Shown here: positions 11,456 to 23,309 of the stretch, piece after piece | Layout of the letters: the number at the start of each line of letters is the position of its first letter | Numbering within the stretch: position 1 is the first letter of the stretch | Assembly (NCBI RefSeq): GCF_030272615.1 | Contig: NC_081414.1 | Span: 781,610,119 to 781,674,118 of the forward strand | From: Cryptomeria japonica | Taxonomy: Eukaryota > Streptophyta > Pinopsida > Cupressales > Cupressaceae | Direction of reading: 5' to 3' | Length of the DNA: 64,000 bases | The notes under the pieces: generated by a model | Told to the model about the DNA's origin: nothing | Databases searched by the model: none | The model's input: only the letters and a program-made list of their open reading frames with translations | Program-made: the position numbers and the translations under genes

Positions 11456-12500
11456 TTGTAGTCTTTGTTTGTCTTCTAAGCCTTTCACATTTCATCTACA
11501 TCATATCATATGTCATTTTTATTGTTGATTACTTTTCATCTTTATTGATTCTCCCTCTAATTGTATTTAGTCATGTTGCTAATAATAGTTAAGTGTAGCT
11601 TTCATCAACTTACCCCTTAGCAATAAAGGAATGTAAACATTATAAAATCTAATGTATCAATTTTTTATTGGTATATTGTTGGTTTATCATAACATCACAT
11701 ATACACTAAACATAATGTATCACAAAATTTAACATCACATATTGTTGGTTTAGCAAAGTTTGTGTATGGATATGTTATCAATGAAAATTATTTTAATACA
11801 TAGACACTCTTTTAATATCATAATTGAGTTTATTACCAAATGTCATTAATTTGAAACACTTCTTATTTAAAGTTTAAATAAAATCCGATCCTACAATAAC
11901 CAATCACAAAGATAAGTGGATGCTTGGGTAATCTCTATATGAAATAAAATAAGAAATTCATATATATGTGTGTGTGTGGGCAAAGTGAGAATGCATAATT
12001 TGTATTATTGATAAGAAATAAAAGATACATAGCAGAAAATATTATCAAAAATGACCTAAATCATTTCATAGCTTAGGTTGAAGACTTCAACAAAAACCAC
12101 AAAAAACTAACTCAAAGAGCATTGCTCGATCTAAGAAACTATTTGCAGACCTAGAATGTTCTAATTACATACCCTATACGAGCTACATTTAAGAAACTTA
12201 TAACTATAGGGAAAGCTTCTAACAATAGAAAAATTCTTTATCTAAGCAAATGAAGCCAAAAAGATACATTCCGTTCAACAATCAAAGATATTGCATGAAA
12301 CTCTAAGTTTCTGGTGAAGTCTCTCCTGTCACCTCATGCCATGCATTTTTCTCCTAATGAGCATTATCTCCAAACTTGAAGCACACAAAAAACCCTTTCG
12401 GTACCCGTACAGTCATTTCCATGGCAAGAAACTTCTCAACCCTCTTGTGGTGAGGTTAGTGAAGTACCAAATGATGAACAAAGTAAAAAAGATCTGAGAA
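11456..12500. other. Gene-free AT-rich spacer
   Basis: No recognisable domain or mobile-element boundary. It includes a short (TG)n run near 11966-11978. The part from about 12000 to 12500 is purine-rich on the plus strand and may belong to the decayed reading frame that follows on the minus strand. Confidence 0.4.
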
Positions 12501-12790
12501 CTAGGTTGCCTCTGGCGAAGAAATCAGCTCCAAGAATAGCCCTAGCTCATTCTCAAAAATCATGCAATTGTTTGATTCAATTCCTATTTTCATAGCATTG
12601 TATAGGCTTACATAATGAGACCTCTTCTTTGAGAACTTGCTTGGGAAAATCCTGGCCACCCATCCCTTGCCATTCAACAAGTCATATTTTTTCACTAACT
12701 ATTCAATATCATTACAAAAAATCAAGCCCTCTTTGACATAACTTGAACAAAAATGCAATAGAGACCCATAATTCTCAAGTAAGTGAAAAG
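12501..12790 (-). pseudogene. Decayed ORF of unknown identity
   Basis: Two minus-strand open stretches (12902-12699 and 12695-12501) share one frame and are split by a single stop. The readable part contains YGSLLHFCSSYVKEG and then NGKGWVARIFPSKFSKKRSH. I do not recognise the family. It abuts, in the opposite orientation, the Tat protease fragment starting at 12808. It may be part of another retroelement. Treat it as unknown coding debris. Confidence 0.3.
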
Positions 12791-12807
12791 AAAAACTCTC
12801 ATGAGGG

Positions 12808-13330
12808 GTGCTCAGTGATCCTAGTGATGCTATTGTTGCACTTGATGGCCCATTGTTTATCACTGTGAAGATCAATGACAAAATCTCACAAGGGGTGGTC
12901 ATTGATCTAGTGTGTATGGTGAATGTGGTAACTAAAGAATATCTTTACATTTTACTTTTGCATCAAGTAACATATTACAAATTAGATGTTATGGTCAAGT
13001 TACATGATGATTTATCTTGCCCTACTATTGGCTCTATTACTCTCCTCATTAAGGTTTGTACTTGGTTCTTATATGTGAATTTTTTTATCATTCTGATATC
13101 GGATCATTTTCGTGTGAAGTTGGGACATCCTTGGCTCTCTTTCATGAAAGCTATCCCTTCTACTATTCATATATATTTAAAATTACCTCATAATGGCACT
13201 ATCATAGCAATTAATTATAGCTTTTACCAACCCATAGTGATACATGGTAATTTCACCATTGATTACTTTTGGCCTAAAAAACCCGAGCCTCTCAAGCCTC
13301 GAAATGATGCCCTTTTTTCTATCTTATAAA
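12808..13330 (+). pseudogene. Ty3/Gypsy (Tat-type) aspartic protease fragment
   Basis: A 173-codon open stretch reads as the retropepsin region of Tat-lineage Gypsy pol: PLFITVKINDKISQGVVID, then CMVNVVTKEYLY, then VKLGHPWL and TIDYFWPKKPEPLKPRNDAL. The expected Asp-x-Gly active site is altered to Asp-Leu-Val, so it would be inactive. Neither gag nor reverse transcriptase is attached. An LTR of the same kind follows within about 150 bp, so the internal region has been deleted. Family identification rests on overall similarity to Tat polyproteins as known to me. Confidence 0.65.
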
Positions 13331-13479
13331 AAATTGAAAAATGAGATGAACATATCTTTGAGTAAGCCTAGAGACCCTATGCCTATTATTTCTCCTATAA
13401 TTTTGTGCTCACTTAGACCTCACTTTGGAATTCCATGTTGCAAGGCCCAATTGCAATACTAATTATTCTCACACAACCC

Positions 13480-14460
13480 ATCTATTTCACAATTTAATCA
13501 TTTTTATAGATTAAATTAGCCACAAATTGGGCCCCTCTAACAGTCATCTTTGGTGAGTGGCAAAACTAGCCCCATGTCGGCCTGTGATAGAAATTCAATT
13601 GTATTTTTGATAAGGAATTATAAAAGGAGGTTTACCCCTCTTATTTTTACCCTAATTCAATTCCTAACCTCATTCAAGATCTCGATTACACTTTAGAAAA
13701 TTCAAGTGAGCAAGCAATCAGTATTTCATAAAGCATTGGAGCACAAGTGAAGTCAAAATTTAAGCATTGGACATGGCATTCATGATCTATATTTTATAAA
13801 GACAACCTACATGAAACCATAATTCCTTTATGGAGACAAATAAAAATTCATTGAGGTGTATCATTAGTGTTTCAACCATTTTTAGCATTTCCTTCAAAAT
13901 AAAATTATTTATGGTAGTCTATCATTTACATTTATCAATTCAATTTCATGGTTAATTCAAAAAATTGGGTTTGACCTAAGAAAAACCCCCATTCCCAACA
14001 AATTTCCCCTTTTCTCTATGTCCAAGAATAGGTATAGAGTTGTAGTGAGGCGGATCGACATAATTCATAGAGGCAAATAGGTTCAACTTTTGACAACGAG
14101 AAATTCAGAGGACCATGGTGAATTGATACTAACTTTTCCTGAGAATCAGCCCAAACTTTAAGAAATAGATTTGAAACATATTCTTTTTCTCAATTAAAAG
14201 CTGGTGGCTCCATACAATATCTATATCTTACTATTTCTATTAGATTACTTCAACAATTTACTATATTACCCTAATCTTCTACAATTCAACTTAAGGAGGA
14301 TAAACCCCTTACAAAGGAACTTGGAATCAGATCAGAATCTTAGTCTTTCAATGCTAGATCTATTATAATCCTCTCCTCCCTAATGTGATGGTTAATTAGG
14401 TCATTCAGTGGTTCTATTATCTTAATTTAATCATAACCCTATTTTTTTACCATTATAGGA
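13480..14460 (+). repeat. Tat-type LTR, decayed
   Basis: The order of blocks matches the LTR at 35.05-36.2 kb: 'CCCATGTCGG', the TATA box TTATAAAAGGAGG (about 13619-13630), 'AAGAATAGGTA(T/C)AGAG', 'CATAGAG..AATAGGTT', and 'ATCTTAGTC..GCTAGATCTATT'. It ends near 14450. It follows a Tat protease fragment directly. Exact ends are eroded. Confidence 0.55.
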
Positions 14461-14599
14461 ATAATCCTAGAAATCATTATTGCTTGTGACAGTATCATGA
14501 GTAGAGATGGCCTCTTCTAGCAACCTTCCTCCAATATATCTAAATAGTCCATCCTATATTGGCTTCTAGTGAACCTACAAGTGGGCTCATTTTCTCTCT

Positions 14600-16027
14600 A
14601 TGAAACCATCAAACCCATTCAAAATCAAGATCTCCTCTTTTCTTGAGGTCATATCAAATCCCTTTTTAACACCTTCATTTGTCAATACCTACATGTCAGC
14701 ATATAAAAAGTATCTTCTTATGAAAATTAATCGATTTGAGGGTAAAAAAATTTGTTTTTTGAGGTGTTTCTATATTATGGACCACTACTATAGCTATCCA
14801 CCAAATCTCCAAATTGGGGGATTTTTTCCTTACTTTGGTATATATTTCTTAGCATTAGATGTCAATGATTATTGTAACTATTAGTTTACAACAATTCATA
14901 TTCACATCTATTATAATTATTTTATTTGTATAAAAACAAATTGATCAACTCAGTCACATTTTTCTAAACTATCTAATTGATGTCATAAAAGTGTCAATTC
15001 TATGTTAATTATCTAGGTATTTTAAATCTTACAAAGGAGGGGGAATTTTTCATTTTTCCATAACTTGCAATTGGAGAGTCAAAATTTCAATTGTGGATTG
15101 TTGATATAAAGCTCATTATATCTCTATTCAAATTAGTAGTTTCACAACTAGATATTCTCATACCTTATTGTTATTTTTCAACTTTTCGTGTAGTAGAATT
15201 TAAAATAGGCCTAGTTTATGGTAACTTGATTATGTAATTACTTTTGATTGGTAGCTCAAAATTTAGTACCATTTTTTATGAAAATTCATGTTTTCCCATG
15301 TCCCACAAATTGGGTCTATTTTCATTTTAAAATACTCTAAGTTATAAAGTGCCCAAATCAGTGGTGGCTCTCTAATCAAGGGGGAATTTAATTTTTTTTC
15401 TACATTTAAGTCAATGATTTTGTAATCATGGTGAAAATAAAATATGATCATTGTGGAAAAAACCTAGAAAATTTGTATACTTTTAGATTTTTTGAAAAAT
15501 ATAAAGGGTTCTATAAACAAGGCCTCAAGATATCAAGTTCTTTTCTTTTAGCACCTGCACTTTTAATTCCATTCAATCTTGTTCAAACATCTTGTGAGAC
15601 ACCATCATTTGGTGATGAAAAATGTAGTCACATGGCTTACATATGGCCTATATTGAGATTCCATCTCCCATGTCATCTATTAGTACATTTGAATGTAATG
15701 TTCAGTCACCCATGAGTTCTATTGATTATTTTCATTAGGATCTTCATATTTGTCTTTTCATATCTACCATATTGGGATGCATATCTACCAAACATATCTA
15801 CTTTGTTTGTTAAATTCTACCTTGTAGATTTGAATTGCGCCACTAAGCACATTGATCTTCTATTTGATGATAGTTACATAAACATAGTTGTCACTATATT
15901 GTCATATTTTGATCTTTCTCATGGCTCACCTATATCGACTTATGTCATAATATATTTTACAAATCACCATGAGTTTAATTTGACTTACTCAACATCATAT
16001 GTAGATTACAATATCATATTCATATAG
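14600..16027 (+). pseudogene. Decayed long reading frame of unknown identity downstream of an LTR
   Basis: Three open stretches (14600-14884, 15428-15715, 15722-16027) lie in the same frame. The sequence between them in that frame also reads as protein-like patches broken by many stops, for example CPNQWWLSNQGG just before 15400 and KIKYDHCGKNLENLYTF after 15430. This looks like one ancient ORF of more than 450 codons. I do not recognise the product. Its position after a Tat-type LTR suggests a retroelement-borne ORF, but the identity is open. Confidence 0.4.
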
Positions 16028-18110
16028 GTCTAATTATCACCATACATCTATTGTCCATGTTCATTAATATTATATTGTACCTAATCCATCATCTTAATAT
16101 TTGTAAAGTCATAGAATTAGGTTGGATATTATGGATCTCCTACCATGGGTATCATATTAATCTTTCAATTATGTGTAGAATTCAGAGATATTCATAATAC
16201 TTCATACATAGTTATATCAATAATGGTAAGTCATCTTGAACACATTATTAGTATTGTTTGTTTACTTATATTATGAAAAGTAAACCATTACAAAGGTAAT
16301 CCAATCTTTCTAGGAATAAAATTTCTACCCTCCACTCAGAGAGGTCTTCAAGTACCTAGAACCTTCAGGGTTACCTTCTAATTTACCAAATATTTTTATT
16401 AACCATGTATAGAAAAGATCCAAGTTTTGGGGACTTCAAAAACAAAAACAAAATATCATAGAGGTCTCTTAGACAACCTATAAATCTCTCTATCTAAGGT
16501 AAGTACATGGGTGTGGACAACAACATGGTGCACCTAACATATTGTACAAATAGAAAATTAGGATTGTCACAAAGAAACAAAAAATAACCTATATAAAATT
16601 TTGAATATCAAAAGATAATAAATGTGATTACATTTTAGAATAAGTGACTAAAGTGAGAGTAGTGAATAAGGCTAATAATTAAAATGACAAAGGGAGATTC
16701 ATATACCACTAGAAATATAGATAATGTTCACTGACTTCTTCGAAGTGGCTTCTTCAACTACACCTACATACAAAAGACCAAAGAAATATGTTGGGCATCT
16801 ATATAGGTGTTTGCCTAAGTCAAACCCCCACTTTGGTGTTCCCACCTCCATAAAAAACCAAGACAAAGATAATGGTAATAAACATAAAATAAAATAAATA
16901 AATGGAATAGTAAGACAATATGCTCAATAATTGCAAATAATTAGCACTCCTCAAGCAAATAAATTGGGCAACCTACAAGTGCAATAGAGAAGTGACAATG
17001 GAGTCCACAAGATGATAGTGATCTCTTCATATGGTGACAACAAATGTAGTAAGATACCATTGTAACAATGAAAATGATGGAAAAATCTCTTGTATATGGC
17101 CAAGTAAGAGTGCTTGTGTGACTAAGTCCTGAATGAGAGAGTACCAAAACAAAGGTGTAGAATGAAAGAACATTGTGAATGAAGTTTAAAAAGATGATTT
17201 AGAGCTAAAATGGAGATCTTTTGACAAAGGAAAATGACTCCATAAGTTGATGAAAGCTAGTAGAGGAATTATACTATCAGAACATGGAAAGTTTAATGTC
17301 CCAATGGCTAACACGATCATGGGGTTTTGTTTGTTCATGCACATTGCATGGGCTATGTAGTGTGCATGCATCTGAGTAAAAATAAAACCTAATAATCAAG
17401 AAATCAAACATGTGGACTGATAAGGTATGTTGTGGACCAAGATTAAGGTTAGAGATCGTAAGTGTCTTAATTATAACTAAAGGGGAAGGTGTACGTGATG
17501 TGAAATTTCATGGGATACAATTTACATTACACTTTTCAATAAGAGAAATGTTGTTCAATATTTTTGGATCATATTTAATATCTAGTGTTGAGCATCTACA
17601 AATACTATAGGAATAATATTAAGGGGAGGATGCATAGTTTCTCTTATCTTATCAAGTTTTGGAGGAAGCATTTCCTCACATGGAGTTAATTACTTCACAT
17701 TTGTTGGGGGTAACATAACCTTCTCTTTGTTATCTTTTACTAGGGGAATCTTCTAATACCTTGTGATAGTGGTAGTCCCTGGGGGATCATCATGGGTCCT
17801 TTCTTATTTTACTTGTCTTATTTAGATGTATATTTCATTTCATACATCATTTATCTTTTTGAGGAGTTTTATTTTTACTAGTTTTTCTACTTCATCTCCA
17901 TTTTATGAAAAAATTGTATGTGAGTACTGAACATGGCCTAGTAGGCAGGACTCATCGTATTGCATATTACTCCCCAAGTTGTACTTAAGGGGGTTTTAGT
18001 ATTAATAGAGTCATCATGCACCTAGTTAGCTAATCACCTCTCTAAGATTGACTTATTCACACCTAGCTTAAGTATAATTAGTCTATTTAATAATTTTATC
18101 TCACTTATAG
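16028..18110. other. Gene-free stretch
   Basis: No recognisable coding domain. Short, low-complexity open frames only. A block near 16800-17150 has repeat-like composition similar to that near 7600-7860, but the match is too weak to call. Confidence 0.4.
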
Positions 18111-18119
18111 CTTCTTCTT

Positions 18120-18484
18120 AAGGCTTTCATGCAGCTACAAAGGAAATACCAATCCACCTTGTCATAAGCCTTTTTAATATCTAATTTTATCAGAATATTA
18201 GGTTGCCCTTGAAACTGACAGGAATGGATAGCTTCCTAAACTATTATAATCCCATCCAAACTTGATCTATTTTGTACAAAGCCAGTTTGTTCTTTTGATA
18301 TTATGGCAAGTAGTAGTTGTTTTAGTCTATTAGCCATGACTTTTCCTAGCAGTTTGTAATTCATGTTGCATAAAGAAATGGGCCTAAATTCTTCCCACTT
18401 TGAGGGGTTCTCCTTTGGGAGTAAGGCTAGAAAGGTATTATTGATTTCTTTTAGGAACTTCCCTGCATTTTGGGTAGATTCCAA
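18120..18484 (-). pseudogene. LINE ORF2 reverse transcriptase, N-terminal half
   Basis: The frame from 18484 contains FLALLPKENPSKWEEFRPI and SLCNMNYKLLGKVMANRLK, the classic start of L1 reverse transcriptase. KEQTGFVQNRSSLDGI follows. Beyond a stop the next block, LIKLDIKKAYDKVDW, includes the first catalytic Asp region. The remaining catalytic motifs are absent because the element ends here. It is non-functional. Confidence 0.85.
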
Positions 18485-19158
18485 GGCATCAATAACCTCG
18501 TCCCCTAATATGTGCCAACATTTCCGAAAAAAACTAGCAGGGAGGCCATCCGGTCCAAGGGCTTTATCTCCTTCAAATTGTGCCAGAGTAGTTTTGACTT
18601 CTTCATGGGTGATCTTGGAGTTTAAAATTTGATTATAATCTTTTGTTATTTAATTTGGGTATGTTATTCAATAAGGTTCTATTGTTAGGAAGGTCCGAGT
18701 GGTCCTAGTTATTGAGAATATTTTCAAAGTACGTGGTAGCATCTTCTATGGTCAGATTTTGATTCTTAATAATCTGATCACTATCATTGATGATCTGAGT
18801 AATCTTATTTACTACCCTTTTCATTTTGACATTGTTATGGAAAAATTTAGTGTTTTTGTCTCTATCTTCTAGCCATGTCTCTCAAGATTTATGTTTCTAG
18901 TATATCTCTTCTCTGGCCATAATGCCTTCATATTCACATAAAAGGTTTTTTTTCAGCCTCATATGTTTTAAGGGTCATCCTCTATTGCATCACAACGTTA
19001 TTTATTGTTTCCAACTCTTTTTCGATTCTTGACTTCTCCTCGAAGATGTTTTTAAATTTCTTTTTGTTCCATTTGAACAGTTTGTGTTTAATCTCTTTCA
19101 ACTTAGAGACAAGACAATACATATTAGATCCTTCAAAGACAATTTCCTTCCACCATTT

Positions 19159-19914
19159 CTATATGTTGGGGAGGAAGTCTTCATGTGTAAACCACACCAT
19201 TTTGAACTTGAAAGGGTACCCAGTTTTCTTTGCTTCCCTCATAAGTTCTAATAGTACCGGGTAATGATCAGAGCCTGACCATGACAATACAGTAGTTTTA
19301 AATTTTGTTTTGAGGTTGGTCAAGTCTCCTTCAAGGAAAAATATCTCAAGTGTTTCTGCAATGTTGGAGAATCCTTTTCTTCTGTAATTGCATGTGTGAA
19401 AACCCATCTTAGTCTTGATTTCCAAAAGGTTATTGTTATTTATCCAGTTTGCGAAGTCTCTTTGTGGTTGTCTTATGGTTTTTATCCCACTGCTTTTATC
19501 AGTTGAGTATAATATGGTGTTGAACTCACCACCTATGGTGATGTGTTTCTCATCTTGATTGTTTAAGAAGTGTTCAATTTCCCATGAAACTAATCTCTTT
19601 TTATTTGTTGGAATTGGGCCATATACATTAATGATGATAAAATCAAGATTTAGGCTAAGGGCTCTTACTTTACTAGCCATCCAGTTTTGCATCTTGGTAT
19701 GTCATGTAAATGCAACCGAGTTCTTTTTCAACATTATTTCCAGTCCACCTGATGCCCCTATAGACTCCACCATTTCCATCGGCCATTGGGTGAATTTTTT
19801 ACTAAAATTGATCATATCAGTCTTACCCAGTTTGGTTTCTTGTAGCATAACTAGGTCCATAGTAGATTTCAATATGCTTCCCTTAGTCAAGTGTTGTTTG
19901 TTAGGGGCCCCCAT
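19159..19914 (-). pseudogene. LINE ORF2 endonuclease domain (exonuclease-endonuclease-phosphatase fold)
   Basis: The N-terminal part (19914-19702) contains VMLQETKLGKTD, the catalytic-Glu motif of apurinic-type LINE endonucleases, and SIGASGGLEIML. The next open stretch (19692-19159) contains FIIINVYGPIP, a diverged GGEFN in place of the usual GDFN, and WSGSDHYPVLLEL, the SDH catalytic motif. Asp is replaced in the GDFN box and the two parts are in different frames. In an active LINE this domain nicks target DNA for priming. Confidence 0.85.
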
Positions 19915-20692
19915 ACCTCTAACATTCCATGTTAGTATATTTATTCCTTTATGGGGGAAAGGGGGGACTTTCTCTGACCCAACAAGGTTGTGATTTTGGT
20001 GTGTCCCTCTGCATCCCCATCCATTTTTCTTTTGTCTAAAAAAGACTTCTGACTACTTTTGTTGATAATGGATTTGCCACAGTCTGGAGTTAGTTTCTCA
20101 TCTCCCATCTAGAGGATACCTTTGTTTTGTGGGTTGATTGAGTTGTTGTCTAATATTATGTTATTTTCCCCTTCCTACATACTGATCAATTCATTAATAA
20201 TGAATTCTCTCTCCTCATTTGCATTCAATCCTTCCACAAAAGGGGATTCCTCCAAAGTGGCAAAAAATGTGATGTTTTCCTCATGAGTAACTTGAGTCAG
20301 GTTGTTGTTTAATGATCAAGTTTTGAGGGGGGTCTAATCATATTCTAGATTGGGGATGATGGCATTATTTGCCCCATTAGTTGGAGTATCAATGAATACC
20401 TCCTCCAAAAATTCCTCAGCTAATTTCCCCATTAGGTTTTCTATGATGTTGTTCAATTATGTTTGGATTCGTTCCTCATTAGCATAAGCAAGGGTTTCAT
20501 TTTTATGTTCAGCTCTGTCTGGAATGTTACGTAAGACCGAGGAAGGACGGGGTGTTGTGATATTAAAGTCTCTTGCTGACCAATGTTTATAATAAATACA
20601 CCCCTATCATTGCTAAATTGAATATCTACTATGTGCTTCGATACTCTGTAGTTGTCTCTTACCTTAGCCTGAGACTTTTGTAAATTAGGGTT

Positions 20693-21781
20693 CTATCTTT
20701 TGCAGAATGTTAAATTTTCAGAGACTGGGCCATTATAACATAACAGTTTTAGGGTGTAATTACCATCTACTGTATCTACGGTTATATTTTTTAGATTTTC
20801 CATGCCCTTATTTACTTCTATTAACAATTTTTTATCGGATTTATCCAACCAATTTTCTTCTATGGCTATGAATTTGCCCAATTTATCCCTAATTTCTATA
20901 AGAATTTTGGTATGCATTAATTCAATAGGAACATTATGAATTTATACCCATTTCGATGTTGTTTTGAATTCATATCTATTAGCATCGAATTTAGGTTTCC
21001 ATTCAATAAAATTGAAATTTGCACATTTGTAAAAAATATATTCTTCATGCATTAGCTTGGATTTCAGAGATTTTTTGTAACATTCAAAGTACAGAAAATT
21101 ATTAGCTAAGGTAGTGGTACCTACTTGCCCATGGAATGTTATTTTCCACCATTCAACTATTCCCGCAAGAGGTTGATCATTCCCTCCCCATTTTGCAAAG
21201 AGCTCATGCCCTCTGCAGTAGTTACTCAATTCCATGGCTTCCCTGTGAGTCAAAATCTTAATACAATCCGAGTTGGGATCTATCAATGTTAGGGCATCCT
21301 CGCTCCTTGTCGCTTTGATAGCATTCTTGCTTTCATGGTGAAGTGAGTTCCCCATCCTCGAAGCCGACTTCGAGATAATTAAATTAGGGTATTGGTATGG
21401 CAATTCCTTTCCTCCATCCTTCCCAGGTCTTCTGTAACCCTCCATATGATAGGTATGTGGGCAACAAATTCACTATGGCTTTTGAAGGGGGCGGCCAAGA
21501 CCAGATGTTGTCGGCCAAAATCCTAGTGTTATGTGGTTAGCATTGGTGATGCAACTAGGGATTCGTGAGGTGATAGGGATCACCCACACATTTGACAGCA
21601 CTAGAGGAGCCCTAGCCTCCCTTCTTTTTGCCCTAGCGGCTCTTTTGCCTTTCACTAGTTGCCACAGTTGATTATGTGGAGACGGATCCCTGTCGGATGG
21701 AGGCCTTCCAGCAAAGTTGCAACCCTTGCCCTGATGAGTATGATGATCGCCGAGATGCAGAGCCATCTTTTTTCCCGACAT
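20693..21781 (-). pseudogene. LINE ORF1 (DUF4283-like nucleic-acid-binding protein), decayed
   Basis: Three minus-strand pieces (21781-21473, 21445-20942, 20917-20693) read as plant LINE ORF1. They include a basic N-terminal part, a central WWKITFHGQVG...FYKCANFNFIEW region, and a C-terminal IRDKLGKFIAIEENWLDKSD segment typical of the DUF4283 family. Stops separate the pieces. About 700 bp of unrecognised linker separate it from the endonuclease. Confidence 0.65.
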
Positions 21782-22148
21782 AAATTCAACCAGTATTATA
21801 TTATTATATTTTTTAATTCTATTATTAGATTCATATTATAATTTACAAATATATTAATATAATTATAATATAATACTATTATAAGAATAATAATATATTT
21901 AAATTATGTTAAAAATATGTTTTAATATTTACATCAATAATAAACAAAATTCAACCTAACTTTAATACTAAACTAAAATAAACTCTACTTGATTAAATCG
22001 AATTGAACCCTAACACAAATTTAATGCTAACTTTAAAAGAAATTGAATTGTAATTAGAATTGAACTCTAATCATATAGCAAATTAAACTGAAACCCTATA
22101 CCAAATCGAACCCAAACCTTTAGCAAAATTGAACCCTAACCCTAACAT

Positions 22149-22283
<135 letters not shown>

Positions 22284-22459
22284 CTCTTCATCCCTTGGTC
22301 ACTCACTATCCCTCCTATCTATCTATTTATCTATCCCTCTCTCCCTTTCTCTTCTCATTTGTGAAAATTTCTCTTTTTCTCTTCCCATATATCTACATCT
22401 GTGTGTGTAGCTCTACCTCTCTATCTATTTGTTTCTCTCTTCATCTCTTGCTAGATATC

Positions 22460-22463
<4 letters not shown>

Positions 22464-22543
<80 letters not shown>
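22464..22543. repeat. Microsatellite (TC)40
   Basis: A second uninterrupted TC run, separated from the first compound tract by about 180 bp of pyrimidine-rich sequence with CTAT variants. It belongs to the left inverted arm; the right arm has the matching GA-rich tract on the plus strand. Confidence 0.98.
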
Positions 22544-22547
<4 letters not shown>

Positions 22548-23039
22548 TCTTCCTTCTCTCCCTAGTAAACACAACATGAACCTATTGATAATGGACCCTG
22601 ATTAGCTTTTCGATTCATAAATTTTGTTTCAGTTGTGTTTAGATACCTTTAAGTGGATGCATAATTGATTTTAAGCAATCACTTCTTCATTGATATCCTT
22701 GTTGCACAAACAGTGTCATTTTCTAAATGATCTACTAACTCAGCTCATACACTACACAAATTTATACAAAAAAAAAACACTAGATTTTTTGCCTAATTGA
22801 CATTCCACCCTCTTTGGTATACCCATTGCACACCAAGGTGCACTTACTAGTTTTTAATATTTTTTTGAATAATGATAACAAATTTAAAAATTAAAATTTT
22901 TTTTTTTAGAAAGATATAATAATTTGTTCTGTTTGTAGTAAAGTTTAATTAACTTCTAAAGTTTAGTTCTTTGAAATCCAAAAAAATTAGTTTAAGAGAT
23001 TAGTAATGATAAACGAAAAATTTGGCAAAACTAACGGAT

Positions 23040-23309
23040 GGAGGGTGCCTAAGCAGCGTGTCCGTCTCTCGCCCGGCACAAAAAGACTTGACTTCCAGTC
23101 ATCATGACTAATGAAAAAGAGCCTGTGAATGGCGAAATAACGGAGTCTGTGCGAGCTGTCAAGTTGTCTCTTTCTTTACTCAAATTCCTGAATTCACTTA
23201 CGCAGGATTGACGGCACTACTTTGGCCATGTCGCCCATTCTGTAGCATGTTTATTTTCTATTTAAATTAGAAAATATACCACTAACATAGGACCATCTTC
23301 TCCTTTTCA
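23040..23309 (+). promoter_or_regulatory. Promoter region of kinase copy 2
   Basis: The block aligns with the upstream regions of copies 1 and 3. It contains ACGCAGGATTGACGGCA (about 23199-23215), GTAGCATGTTTATTTTCTAT, and the same TATTTAAAT TATA-like element at 23259-23267, 43 bp before the ATG. The TTGAC core is kept, but the base after it is G rather than T, so the perfect W-box of copy 1 is not present. The left partner of the copy 1 palindrome is absent. Confidence 0.6.

Larger units (their letters stand above)
18115..21781 (-). mobile_element. L1-type LINE, decayed, 3' half missing
   Basis: Reading from 21781 leftwards the order is ORF1 (nucleic-acid-binding, DUF4283-like), then ORF2 endonuclease, then the N-terminal half of reverse transcriptase. 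The RT is cut at about 18115 just after the LDIKKAYDKVDW block, so the catalytic (F/Y)xDD box, thumb, zf-RVT region and poly-A tail are all missing. LINE insertions are normally truncated at the 5' end; loss of the 3' half instead means a later deletion or replacement. Several stops and frameshifts also interrupt both ORFs. Confidence 0.85.

Noticed and set aside
7600-17150. Weak resemblance between about 7600-7860 and 16800-17150
   Set aside because: Only short shared words in AT-rich DNA; I could not align them convincingly.
19559-19993. Plus-strand open frame of 144 codons
   Set aside because: Antisense to the LINE endonuclease; its minus-strand counterpart has clear domain motifs.
22120-22147. 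CCCTAACCCTAAC stretch resembling a telomere repeat
   Set aside because: Two units only, next to a microsatellite, and not the plant unit CCCTAAA.
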